Shown here one piece after another: positions 1-5,502 of a stretch of DNA of 22,357 bases. The position numbers and the translations under genes were made by a program. Within the stretch, counting starts at the first letter, position 1. Each line of letters starts with the position of its first letter. The DNA is from a virus. The notes beneath the pieces were generated by a model, which saw nothing but the letters and a program-made list of their open reading frames with translations, was not told the DNA's origin and did not search any database. The DNA is taken from the IMG/VR virus record IMGVR_UViG_3300008952_000331, positions 1 to 22,357 of that record. The stretch is one strand, 5' to 3'.

Positions 1-87
1 AATTTGTAGGAAGCAGGTATAGCCATCGAGTTTAGCTTGATCGAATGCCAGGGTATTGTCGTCTTTAGGGGAGAGTGGGTCTAGCAT
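1..87 (-). CDS. Partial reading frame at left edge, function unknown
   Basis: On the minus strand a frame is open from a TAA at 141-139 to the window edge. It reads as protein-like, mixed-composition sequence without low complexity. The first ATG in frame is at 87-85 and gives a peptide beginning MLDPLSPKDDNTLAF. The open frame extends 17 codons further upstream (LTVTLGAITTDN just before the ATG) without a standard start codon, and I see no clear Shine-Dalgarno sequence before the ATG, so the start is uncertain. The other strand is closed by stops in all frames here. It lies downstream of a strong leftward promoter at 459-431. I do not recognise the family. It is probably the first gene of the oppositely transcribed part of the phage genome. 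Confidence 0.4.
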   Translation of the reverse strand, partial: MLDPLSPKDDNTLAFDQAKLDGYTCFLQI

Positions 88-166
88 ATTGTCTGTAGTA
101 ATAGCGCCAAGTGTGACTGTTAAGTCTTTGAATATATATTATATATTTGGCGCTTGTTTTAGGAAT

Positions 167-198
167 CTATATTTTAAATATAGTCTGGCTTGCCAGAC
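167..198. repeat. Two overlapping inverted repeats
   Basis: CTATATTT-T-AAATATAG (167-183) is an 8-bp perfect dyad with a one-base centre. It abuts GTCTGGC-TT-GCCAGAC (183-198), a 7-bp dyad that as RNA would form a 6-bp stem with a CAAG or CTTG tetraloop. They lie in the leader between the strong leftward promoter and the left-edge reading frame. Possible roles are an operator, an RNA-processing hairpin or a weak terminator. A proper U-tract is missing on both strands, so a terminator is not favoured. Confidence 0.5.
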
Positions 199-430
199 AA
201 GCAGTGAGCGCAGCGAACTGCCTATGCTTGTATGAGCGAAGCGAATGCCTTTCTCTTTTGGCTTTAACTTTTTTTATTGGCGATCTTTTTGATAAAAAGA
301 CACACTGCTCCGCAAAAAATTGTTTTAAGGGCAAAAGAACAAGCTTGTTGGGGTGAAGCCTTATAGTCTTTATTTTTTTTAATGTTAAGACTTTTGCTTC
401 TTAGCCTTTGCTTTTGTCCTTATATAATAG

Positions 431-459
431 ATTATAGCATTTCGTACACGATTTGTCAA
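431..459 (-). promoter_or_regulatory. Consensus extended -10 sigma70 promoter, leftward
   Basis: Read on the minus strand, this is TTGACA (459-454), a 17-base spacer, and TATAAT (436-431), with TGC directly before the -10 hexamer (an extended -10). Both hexamers match the consensus exactly, and spacing is optimal. Start of transcription is expected near 424, running left. Such promoters are typical of phage early regions read by host RNA polymerase. Confidence 0.8.
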
Positions 460-635
460 TCTAAAAATGAGCGCTTATTGGCATTGTTCTTATAAGCATA
501 TGTACCTAAAGGTTAAAAAAGTTTCATTTGCACGAGCTTTGGAATAACTTTTAAGCCCAATATGTCATTATTTTAAAACAAGCAACAAATAGCATGGCAA
601 TTTCCTTTTAGAATTGTATGGTTAAGGAAGTCCTC

Positions 636-797
636 CTATTTGCTTATTTCTCCCTTGTTTTCATAGCGCCTGACATACCATGCCTCGCCGCACTCCTGGC
701 ACTCGTATCTGAGGTATTTTACCTCATAGGCGTAGTCTGTTTCAACCTTCTTCCCGGTCTTTGCCCGGCACTCTATGCAAATCTTCTCTCTTTCCAC
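636..797 (-). CDS. Small zinc-ribbon protein, 53 aa
   Basis: GTG start at 797-795 preceded by AAGGTG four bases upstream, with an in-frame TGA just before; stop TAG at 638-636. The 53-residue product has CIEC at 7-10 and CQEC at 33-36, a four-cysteine zinc-ribbon arrangement with a 22-residue gap, followed by a short aromatic and basic tail (AWYVRRYENKGEISK). It is the only small frame here with a good ribosome binding site and a recognisable fold signature. The opposite-strand frame over the same bases is a low-information shadow. Zinc ribbons this small act as nucleic-acid or protein-binding adaptors. In a phage this could be a host-takeover or transcription-control protein, but that is inference. 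The gene is led by the leftward arm of the bidirectional promoter, with about 65 nt of leader. Confidence 0.75.
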   Translation of the reverse strand: MEREKICIECRAKTGKKVETDYAYEVKYLRYECQECGEAWYVRRYENKGEISK

Positions 798-843
798 AAT
801 TCACCTTGGTTAGATATAATTACATCAGAAGTGTGTATTTTAC

Positions 844-873
844 TTGACTACATGGTAAGTTAATGTGTATAAT
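844..873 (+). promoter_or_regulatory. Rightward sigma70 promoter for the late operon
   Basis: TTGACT at 844-849, an 18-base spacer, and a perfect TATAAT at 868-873. Transcription should begin near 880, about 32 bases before the first gene of the rightward operon (GTG at 912). The -10 element is shared with a leftward promoter on the other strand. No other comparably good promoter was seen upstream of the terminase and head genes. Confidence 0.75.
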
Positions 874-897
874 AGTTATAAAAGGGTGAAAAGTCAA
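869..897 (-). promoter_or_regulatory. Leftward sigma70 promoter overlapping the rightward one
   Basis: On the minus strand TTGACT lies at 897-892, followed by a 17-base spacer and TATTAT at 874-869. The -10 overlaps the rightward TATAAT in the symmetric core TATAATA (868-874). Expected start is near 862, giving a leader of about 65 bases before the zinc-ribbon gene at 797. The two predicted start points are about 18 bases apart, and each lies inside the other promoter. Confidence 0.7.
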
Positions 898-911
898 CAT
901 TTTTATTCAAT

Positions 912-1220
912 GTGTCCAAAAACAAACGAAGGGTGGCCTCGCCACGCCGAAGGTTGGTGTTTACCAGGAGCCAGCCAAATCTTACTAAAGAGGTTGTTCA
1001 CAGCGCCAATGATCTACTGAAGACGAGCATTGATGATACTGTGTCAATCCCCTCGTCATTCCCGGAACCCTGGGAGTTGCAGCAGGGTCAGAAGAGAGTT
1101 ATGACCCGGCATCTCAAGAAGATGTTTCAGCACTCAGGGCTTATGAATGTCGATCCAAGTCCTGCTGATGAAGAACATTACGAGTTGCCCCACATGCCGC
1201 CACCCAAACCAAAGGGATGA
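912..1220 (+). CDS. Basic hypothetical protein, first gene of late operon
   Basis: 102 codons starting at GTG 912. The N-terminus is strongly basic (KNKRRVASPRRRLVF), the middle is hydrophilic, and the C-terminus is proline-rich (LPHMPPPKPKG). I see no transmembrane segment, cysteine cluster or known motif. There is no clear Shine-Dalgarno before the start, so translation may be weak or depend on the short leader of the promoter at 844-873. The last 74 bases overlap the next gene in another frame. It could be a nucleic-acid-binding or minor virion protein, but no family is recognised. Confidence 0.55.
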   Translation: MSKNKRRVASPRRRLVFTRSQPNLTKEVVHSANDLLKTSIDDTVSIPSSFPEPWELQQGQKRVMTRHLKKMFQHSGLMNVDPSPADEEHYELPHMPPPKPKG

Positions 1221-1356
1221 TGTCGATTTATTTGGCAATGCCTTTCACTGGTTTATCTGCGCGAACTGCGACGACGTTTGGGTTGAATCGCAGTATGGAG
1301 AACTAATTGAGTCAAACCCCTATCTTGAGTATATAAGCGAACTAATCCCACATTAA
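1147..1356 (+). CDS. Small zinc-ribbon protein, 69 aa
   Basis: The product carries CPTC at 14-17 and CANC at 38-41, with HWFICANCDDVWVE resembling the second knuckle of a zinc ribbon, then an acidic C-terminus (ESNPYLEYISELIPH). The start at 1147 has AGGG seven bases upstream and overlaps the preceding gene by 74 bases; an ATG at 1168 is a shorter alternative that still keeps both knuckles. The layout parallels the minus-strand zinc ribbon at 636-797: two CxxC pairs 20-22 residues apart, then a tryptophan. The two may be distant relatives on either side of the bidirectional promoter. Function is unknown. Confidence 0.65.
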   Translation: MSIQVLLMKNITSCPTCRHPNQRDDVDLFGNAFHWFICANCDDVWVESQYGELIESNPYLEYISELIPH

Positions 1357-1359
1357 ATT

Positions 1360-1707
1360 ATGACAGTTAAACACAATCCAAATCTAAGCAAAACTGGAGA
1401 CATCGTTGGTGGCGGAGGTTTCCGCTCCGTAGGTGGCGGTGGTGCCAAGGGCAGCATTATTACTGGTCGCAAAAGCACAATTTCAAAGCACCCGCGTAGT
1501 GGTAAGGGTAAACGCAGTAGGGATGTCCCTATAGGTTCTAGTGGCAAGTCTTTTGGGGAGCAATCCTATGGCACTACTATCAAGGTGCGCGTTAAATTTA
1601 AGGATGGCACCACTCATACAGATGAGGTGAAGGGGTTAAACGCTGGTCACGCACTTGCTCGCGCAAGAAGTAACTGGCCTGGAGCCGCTGTTATCAGGGT
1701 TAAGTAA
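1360..1707 (+). CDS. Glycine-rich hypothetical protein
   Basis: 115 residues. The first half is low-complexity, rich in Gly, Ser, Lys and Arg (VGGGGFRSVGGGG, then SGKGKRSRDVPIGSSGKS). The last 45 residues look folded: alternating beta-like KVRVKFKDGTTHTDEV and a helix-like ALARARSNWPGAAVIRVK. No known motif is seen. It sits three bases after the zinc-ribbon stop and abuts the peptidase gene. A flexible basic arm with a compact C-terminal domain suits a minor virion or nucleic-acid-binding protein, but this is inference. No convincing Shine-Dalgarno is visible before ATG 1360. Confidence 0.6.
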   Translation: MTVKHNPNLSKTGDIVGGGGFRSVGGGGAKGSIITGRKSTISKHPRSGKGKRSRDVPIGSSGKSFGEQSYGTTIKVRVKFKDGTTHTDEVKGLNAGHALARARSNWPGAAVIRVK

Positions 1708-2082
1708 ATGCCCCGCATTGACCAAATTACAGAACATTTCTCCCGCGAAGAATTCTTATGTAAATGCGGCTGCGGAGCGAATCACATTACCAAAGAGTTG
1801 GTGGACAGGCTTGAAGTGGTACGCATGATGTACGGGAAGCCCATGAAGGTGACCTCTGGTGTGCGCTGCGAATACCACAATAAAGGAGTTGGCGGAAGCG
1901 ACGCAAGCGAGCATTTAAATGGCAACGCCGCCGACATCGCAGTGAAAGGTTGTTTTAACCGCGATGCACTTATGGGATTCATGCGCACTCAATTCAAGCG
2001 CATAGGCATCGCCAAAGATTTTATTCATGCAGACATTGGCGATCAGTATGGAAAACCTTCGCCGTGTTTGTGGACTTACTAA
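1708..2082 (+). CDS. M15-family peptidase, probable endolysin
   Basis: 124 residues matching the short phage peptidase M15 type (D-Ala-D-Ala carboxypeptidase or L-Ala-D-Glu peptidase fold). The conserved elements are TSGVRC at 49-54, SEHLNGNAADI at 67-77 with zinc ligands His69 and Asp76, and FIHADIG with His107 as the third ligand. The N-terminus LCKCGCG is the Cys-containing lead-in often seen in this family. There is no signal peptide, so release through a holin is expected. AGGG lies upstream of ATG 1708, overlapping the end of the previous gene. Its role would be to cut peptide stems of peptidoglycan at lysis. The neighbouring holin and spanins support this. Confidence 0.9.
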   Translation: MPRIDQITEHFSREEFLCKCGCGANHITKELVDRLEVVRMMYGKPMKVTSGVRCEYHNKGVGGSDASEHLNGNAADIAVKGCFNRDALMGFMRTQFKRIGIAKDFIHADIGDQYGKPSPCLWTY

Positions 2083-2379
2083 GTGACGCTGAAGCAGCAG
2101 ATCAAGGCACTCCAGTTTGAAGATTTGATCTTAATAGACTGGGACGACGCTGGCGACATTGAAGGCGAAAACGCCTGGGCCGACTTGAGCGACAAGGATA
2201 ATTACAAAGAGATTCCAGTGAAGACCGTAGGGTTTTTCCTGAAGGCTACGAAGAAGACCATATATTTTTGCAACAACATTGAGTATTCCGATAAACAAAA
2301 TAGGCAGACGGCTGTACGGGGCCAGGTGCCAATCGGCTGTATAAACAGGATTTCAAAACTAGAGGTGAATAATGGTTAA
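2083..2379 (+). CDS. Hypothetical protein between peptidase and holin
   Basis: 98 residues from a GTG that directly follows the peptidase stop, so translation is probably coupled. The sequence is acidic at first (LILIDWDDAGDIEGENAWADL) and then beta-rich (KTVGFFLKATKKTIYFCNNIEY). The pattern of a W-containing strand followed by GFFL...YF resembles small SH3-like phage proteins next to holins, but I cannot assign a family. It has no membrane segment. It ends eight bases inside the holin gene. Confidence 0.6.
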   Translation: MTLKQQIKALQFEDLILIDWDDAGDIEGENAWADLSDKDNYKEIPVKTVGFFLKATKKTIYFCNNIEYSDKQNRQTAVRGQVPIGCINRISKLEVNNG

Positions 2380-2566
2380 GGTACTGATTGATCTGATTGA
2401 CAACTACGCCAAAGGCTACAAGACATACGCCATACTCGTGGTGGGTTTTGCGATGATGACTTGCCAAATGATGGGCTACCACCAGTTTCCGCAGGAAGCC
2501 TGGGGCATGCTCGGCATAGGCGGGGCCGCTACCTGGAAGATGGGGCAGGATCGCAAGAGGAAATGA
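2372..2566 (+). CDS. Probable holin, small membrane protein
   Basis: 64 residues with a good ribosome binding site (AGAGGTG before ATG 2372). It has a hydrophobic segment at about 18-36 (TYAILVVGFAMMTCQMMGY) and a second, shorter one at about 43-55 (AWGMLGIGGAATW), followed by the basic tail KMGQDRKRK. Size, membrane topology, charged C-terminus and position between an endolysin and spanin genes fit a holin with two membrane segments that would release the peptidase by permeabilising the inner membrane. Sequence-family assignment cannot be made by eye. The stop overlaps the next start (ATGA). Confidence 0.7.
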   Translation: MVKVLIDLIDNYAKGYKTYAILVVGFAMMTCQMMGYHQFPQEAWGMLGIGGAATWKMGQDRKRK

Positions 2567-2775
2567 TAACCTCATTAGTTATATTTATTGTATTCCTGGC
2601 ACTTTATTATGCACTGGAACTCGGAAAAAAAGTCGCACGCGGAACGGTTCACAAGGCGGGGCTGGGGATTCATGGAAAAATTAACAAGTCACGCACTGAA
2701 GCTCGCGAGAAGATGGACGCAGATATGCGCCGCTTACACGATAACCCTCGCGATATTTTTACTTCTGATAAGTAG
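2563..2775 (+). CDS. Probable inner-membrane spanin (Rz-like)
   Basis: 70 residues from ATG 2563, which overlaps the holin stop as ATGA, with GAGGAA just upstream. An N-terminal membrane anchor (TSLVIFIVFLALYYALEL, about 3-20) precedes a charged, helix-forming region (KSRTEAREKMDADMRRLHD). This is the layout of i-spanins. The second half is overlapped in another frame by a lipoprotein gene, the classic Rz/Rz1 arrangement. It is shorter than lambda Rz (153 aa), so the coiled coil would be short. Its role would be linking inner to outer membrane in the last step of Gram-negative lysis. Confidence 0.65.
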   Translation: MITSLVIFIVFLALYYALELGKKVARGTVHKAGLGIHGKINKSRTEAREKMDADMRRLHDNPRDIFTSDK

Positions 2776-2974
2776 CGGCTGTTCAACGGTCACTGGCGGC
2801 AGCTTGAATATAGCGTATCCAGACAGACCTCCAACACCCACGGCTATCTTTAAAGATGAGGGGCAACACTGCATCTCTGATGAAGAGTTGAACTCAATCG
2901 GAGAGGCATTTATTGAAACCCAGAGATACATCGCTGAAACTGAAGGCATTATTGACGCTGTTAACGGCAGGTAA
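2672..2974 (+). CDS. Probable outer-membrane spanin lipoprotein (Rz1-like)
   Basis: 100 residues from ATG 2672. An N-terminal basic stretch is followed by a hydrophobic core (YTITLAIFLLLISS) and GCS with Cys37 as the likely lipidated residue. The lipobox is ISSGC, with Ser rather than Leu at -3, so it is imperfect. The mature part includes a proline-rich patch (YPDRPPTPT) and a helical C-terminus. The first 104 bases overlap the inner spanin gene in another frame, as in Rz/Rz1. The n-region before the hydrophobic core is unusually long (about 20 residues); translation could start further upstream in the same frame. A two-component spanin implies a Gram-negative host. Confidence 0.65.
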   Translation: MEKLTSHALKLARRWTQICAAYTITLAIFLLLISSGCSTVTGGSLNIAYPDRPPTPTAIFKDEGQHCISDEELNSIGEAFIETQRYIAETEGIIDAVNGR

Positions 2975-3467
2975 GATTGCTGTATTAATCTTGCTGGCAA
3001 CTTTCACATTGCCTCATGCCGTGTCAGCCGAGTCTGGTTTTTACGACTGGACTAACGAAGATGAGGGGGTGATCGAGCCACCGAGGACAATGATGCTGGG
3101 GTGGAATGCCAACGAAGTTCCTCATAACATTTCAGTTTATTATGATGTGGATGGCGATGGCAACGCTGATATAGCGTTTGCTCATACCATTATCAAGATG
3201 AACACGGGTGTTTATTGTGATGCGGATAGGTTCACAAGTGATTTTTATTTAGTATTTTCAACATGCCCAAACCCGCACGCTGCTGATTACTATGTTACGA
3301 GGCAGTGGATTTTATATCGAATTTTAAAGAATGGAAACGGGTGGAAGCGCCTGTTTATGCTGATAGATGAACTTGACACCAGAAGAAAGACAATCATTTC
3401 GCAATGTGGACAAACAGCTCGGCATCAAGACGCGGGAGGAGAAGGAAGCCGCGGTTGCAGAAATTGA
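2952..3467 (+). CDS. Secreted hypothetical protein with signal peptide
   Basis: The best start is TTG 2952, with GAAGG six bases upstream (an in-frame TTG at 2913 would add 13 residues). The first 26 residues form a clear Sec signal: Lys8, a hydrophobic core VLILLATFTLP, and the cleavage motif AVSA before ESGF. The mature protein includes YYDVDGDGNADIAF, a DxDGDGxAD calcium-loop-like motif, and two cysteines (VYCDAD, STCPNP) that could pair in the periplasm. The last third overlaps the terminase small subunit gene by 101 bases and is of low quality (Arg and Gly-rich end), so that tail may have arisen by read-through. The function is unknown. Its position in the lysis cluster suggests a periplasmic lysis modulator or exclusion factor. 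Confidence 0.6.
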   Translation: MTLLTAGKIAVLILLATFTLPHAVSAESGFYDWTNEDEGVIEPPRTMMLGWNANEVPHNISVYYDVDGDGNADIAFAHTIIKMNTGVYCDADRFTSDFYLVFSTCPNPHAADYYVTRQWILYRILKNGNGWKRLFMLIDELDTRRKTIISQCGQTARHQDAGGEGSRGCRN

Positions 3468-3714
3468 AGATTTAGGTGTTGCAGGAACTATTAAGAAGGC
3501 AGTCGCTAACATTGGGGGAGTGGAAGAGCTTACTGCGTGGGCGCGGTCATCTGATCGCAATAGACGAGAACTTTTTGGTTGGTATGCCAAGCTCGCACAA
3601 AAGGAAGAGAACGACCAGGGCGTAAAAGTCCAGGTGAACATCGTTAACTATAATGGCGACCCTGACACTACCACACAAGTTTACACCGAGGCAATACCAG
3701 CTACCCCTGTTTAG
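3367..3714 (+). CDS. Probable terminase small subunit
   Basis: 115 residues starting MNLTPEERQSFRNVDKQ. It is highly charged and mostly helical (REEKEAAVAEIEDL, ELTAWARSSDRNRRELFGWYAKLAQKEE), with a flexible C-terminus ending in VYTEAIPATPV. It sits directly before the large subunit gene, which it overlaps by 62 bases. This is the usual place and size of a DNA-recognising small terminase, although no specific family motif is visible. The tandem mid-protein helices could form the oligomerisation segment. It overlaps the upstream secreted-protein frame by 101 bases, and no strong ribosome binding site is visible, so translational coupling is likely. Confidence 0.65.
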   Translation: MNLTPEERQSFRNVDKQLGIKTREEKEAAVAEIEDLGVAGTIKKAVANIGGVEELTAWARSSDRNRRELFGWYAKLAQKEENDQGVKVQVNIVNYNGDPDTTTQVYTEAIPATPV

Positions 3715-4975
3715 GGCGTTTGACGATGGATGCAAACGAGCGGTATTGGTCTGGCACAGGCGTGCCGGGAAAGATAAAACAGCTTTAAACCTCTGCGTAA
3801 AAGAGATGTTCCAGCGTGTTGGGCAGTACTATCATCTATTCCCAACCGCCAGGCAGGCCAGGAAGGCTATATGGGATGGAATAGATAAGGCCGGGCTGAA
3901 AGTGTTGGATCACTTTCCGAAAGAGCTTATCAAGTCGAAGAACGAAACAGATATGAAAATTACTCTCAGTAATGGGAGTATCTATCAACTGGTAGGAACG
4001 GATATGGGCCTTGATTGGCTCGTTGGCACAAACCCAGTGGGGCTGATCTTTTCGGAGTATCCGATTATGACTCCGAAGGCATGGGATTTGATGAGGCCAA
4101 TTATAAGAGAAAATGGCGGATGGGCGTTGTTCATATATACGCCGCGCGGTCAGAATCACGGTCATAAAATGTACGAGATGGCTGACAAGAACGACCAGTG
4201 GTTTTGTTCACGCCTAACTGTCAAAGACACAGCAAGAGATGCAGGGGGCGAAGACGGGTCGCCTGTTGTAAGCGACGAAGATTTAGTTGAAGAAGAAAAT
4301 GAAGGGATGTCTCCTGAGATGATTCAACAGGAGTATTTTTGTTCCTTCCACGCGGCAATCCCTGGAGCGTACTTTGCCAGGGAAATGACGAAGGCAGAGG
4401 ATGACGGAAGGTTTTTGAGCCTGCCCTGGGAGCCGAAGGTTGATGTTTGTACAGCGTGGGATTTAGGCGTTGATGACGCCACCTCGGTTATCTTCTACCA
4501 AACTGTTGGCAACGAAGTTCGATTAATCGACTACTACGAGGCTACGGGTGAAGGTCTTCCACACTATATCAACGTGCTTAAATCGAAGCCTTATGTGTAT
4601 GGCAAACATCATGCACCGTGGGACATTGAAGTGCGAGAGCTTACTACAGGAAAGAGCCGCCGTGATACGGCACGCAGTCTGGGAATCAACTTTACGGTCG
4701 GTAAGAAAGTCCGACTCAAAGAGGAAGCAATCGAGCAGGCTCGCCAGATTATAGCCAAGTGCTGGTTTGATAAGAAGAAGTGCGAAAAGCTTATCTCTGC
4801 TCTAAGGAATTATCACAAAGAGTTTGACGATAAATTAGGAACATATAAGAAGACACCAGTTCACAACTGGGCTTCACACGCCGCCGATGCGTTTATGCAA
4901 TTGGCGATGGATTATAGGGAGCCAAGGAGTGAGCCATTGCAAACACAAGCAGTACAGGAATTCGAAATCTTTTAG
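3653..4975 (+). CDS. terL: Terminase large subunit (packaging ATPase/nuclease)
   Basis: 440 residues. The ATPase domain has the degenerate Walker A VWHRRAGKDKT at about 33-43, Walker B GLIFSE at 130-135 with catalytic Glu135, and coupling motif YTPRGQN at 162-168. The C-terminal RNase H-like nuclease has the expected acidic residues: Asp270 in CTAWDLGVDDATS, Asp324 in HAPWDIE, and Asp412 in HAADAFM. It is short compared with T7 gp19 (586 aa) but complete for this class. It cuts and pumps DNA into the prohead with the small subunit and the portal encoded on either side. The ATG lies 62 bases inside the small-subunit gene. The WHRRAGKD form of Walker A is common in podovirus terminases. Confidence 0.95.
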   Translation: MATLTLPHKFTPRQYQLPLFRAFDDGCKRAVLVWHRRAGKDKTALNLCVKEMFQRVGQYYHLFPTARQARKAIWDGIDKAGLKVLDHFPKELIKSKNETDMKITLSNGSIYQLVGTDMGLDWLVGTNPVGLIFSEYPIMTPKAWDLMRPIIRENGGWALFIYTPRGQNHGHKMYEMADKNDQWFCSRLTVKDTARDAGGEDGSPVVSDEDLVEEENEGMSPEMIQQEYFCSFHAAIPGAYFAREMTKAEDDGRFLSLPWEPKVDVCTAWDLGVDDATSVIFYQTVGNEVRLIDYYEATGEGLPHYINVLKSKPYVYGKHHAPWDIEVRELTTGKSRRDTARSLGINFTVGKKVRLKEEAIEQARQIIAKCWFDKKKCEKLISALRNYHKEFDDKLGTYKKTPVHNWASHAADAFMQLAMDYREPRSEPLQTQAVQEFEIF

Positions 4976-5017
4976 ATTGAGAAACCTGAAGCAAAGCGAA
5001 AGGCTTGAAATCTTTTG

Positions 5018-5257
5018 ATGAATATCTTCGACACTTATTTCGTAATTATGGGCGGCGCACCCCCGCCACCCCCTCCACCACCACCTCCTCCGCCACCTCC
5101 ACCACCACCGGAGCCTGAAGTTGCGGCAACGGCTAGTAGGGAGAGGAATGCGTCACAGAGGAAGCGCGGCAGAAGTTCGCTGATTGCCAACACAGGCGGT
5201 GCATCTGGTTTGGGCGGCGACGATGACAGCAGCGTTAAAAAGACACTTGGAGGTTGA
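5018..5257 (+). CDS. Polyproline small protein, copy 1
   Basis: 79 residues. After MNIFDTYFVIMGGA comes an unbroken run of 17 prolines (15-31) written with all four proline codons, then a charged helix and a conserved end: RKRGRSSLIANTGGASGLGG and an acidic DDDSSVKKTLGG. The next gene is a paralogue with the same start pattern (MxIxD), a broken proline run and the same C-terminal motif. That supports ATG 5018 over the shorter ATG at 5048. Similar MGG-polyproline proteins with an RGR-S-L motif between terminase and portal genes are, as far as I recall, common in podoviruses and unassigned. It may be a minor head or connector protein. Translating 17 prolines would rely heavily on EF-P. Confidence 0.75.
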   Translation: MNIFDTYFVIMGGAPPPPPPPPPPPPPPPPPEPEVAATASRERNASQRKRGRSSLIANTGGASGLGGDDDSSVKKTLGG

Positions 5258-5259
5258 TG

Positions 5260-5502
5260 ATGCAAATACTTGATTTAATCAGTTTAGTTTGTTTTGGCGG
5301 GTCACCTTCATTACCTCCCCCGCCAGCTCCTCCTCCGCCTTTGCCTGACATAAGCGAAGAAGAGGAAAGGAGAGCTGTGGCAGAACGGGCAAAGCAGGCT
5401 AACAGGAAACGAGGCAGAAACTCTTTGATAACAAATCAAGGGGGCGCAACAGGTTTGCTCGATGACGATTCAGACGTTAAACAAACATTAGGCGGCAGTT
5501 GA
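5260..5502 (+). CDS. Polyproline small protein, copy 2
   Basis: 80 residues from ATG 5260, with TTGGAGG six bases upstream (ATG 5257 is too close). It overlaps the region around the stop of copy 1, and its own TGA overlaps the portal start as TGATG. The sequence has a hydrophobic N-terminus (MQILDLISLVCFGG), a proline stretch (PPPPAPPPPLPD), a helix (EEEERRAVAERAKQAN) and the shared tail RKRGRNSLITNQGGATGL with DDDSDVKQTLGG. Tail identity with copy 1 is high, so this is a tandem duplication within the head module. The function is unknown. Keeping both copies suggests divided roles. Confidence 0.8.
   Translation: MQILDLISLVCFGGSPSLPPPPAPPPPLPDISEEEERRAVAERAKQANRKRGRNSLITNQGGATGLLDDDSDVKQTLGGS

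Larger units (their letters stand above)
139..635. other. AT-rich non-coding region with leftward leader
   Basis: About 500 bases without a convincing gene on either strand. It contains a consensus leftward promoter (459-431), an untranslated stretch left of it with no ATG on the minus strand until position 87, an exact 12-bp palindrome AACAAGCTTGTT near 340, a hairpin TCTTTTT-GAT-AAAAAGA near 285-300, and two overlapping dyads at 167-198. Two imperfect copies of a GAGCGMAGCGAA-type motif followed by TGCCT lie near 207-250. Base composition is much more AT-rich than the structural genes. Confidence 0.6.

Noticed and set aside
147-356. Open frame of 69 codons on the + strand
   Set aside because: It runs through dyads and AT-rich leader sequence, with low-quality composition and no ribosome binding site.
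540-590. Fourteen-codon minus-strand frame with an AAAGGA site, downstream of the zinc ribbon
   Set aside because: Too short to judge and without any motif; could be a peptide gene, but there is no support beyond the ribosome-site-like sequence.
618-863. Open frame of 81 codons on the + strand
   Set aside because: It covers the minus-strand zinc-ribbon gene and the rightward promoter; it has no ribosome site, and its hydrophobic sequence is the mirror of a coding strand.
5035-5265. Minus-strand frame with a long polyglycine run
   Set aside because: It is the reverse of the polyproline codons; the + frame has a conserved paralogue next to it.
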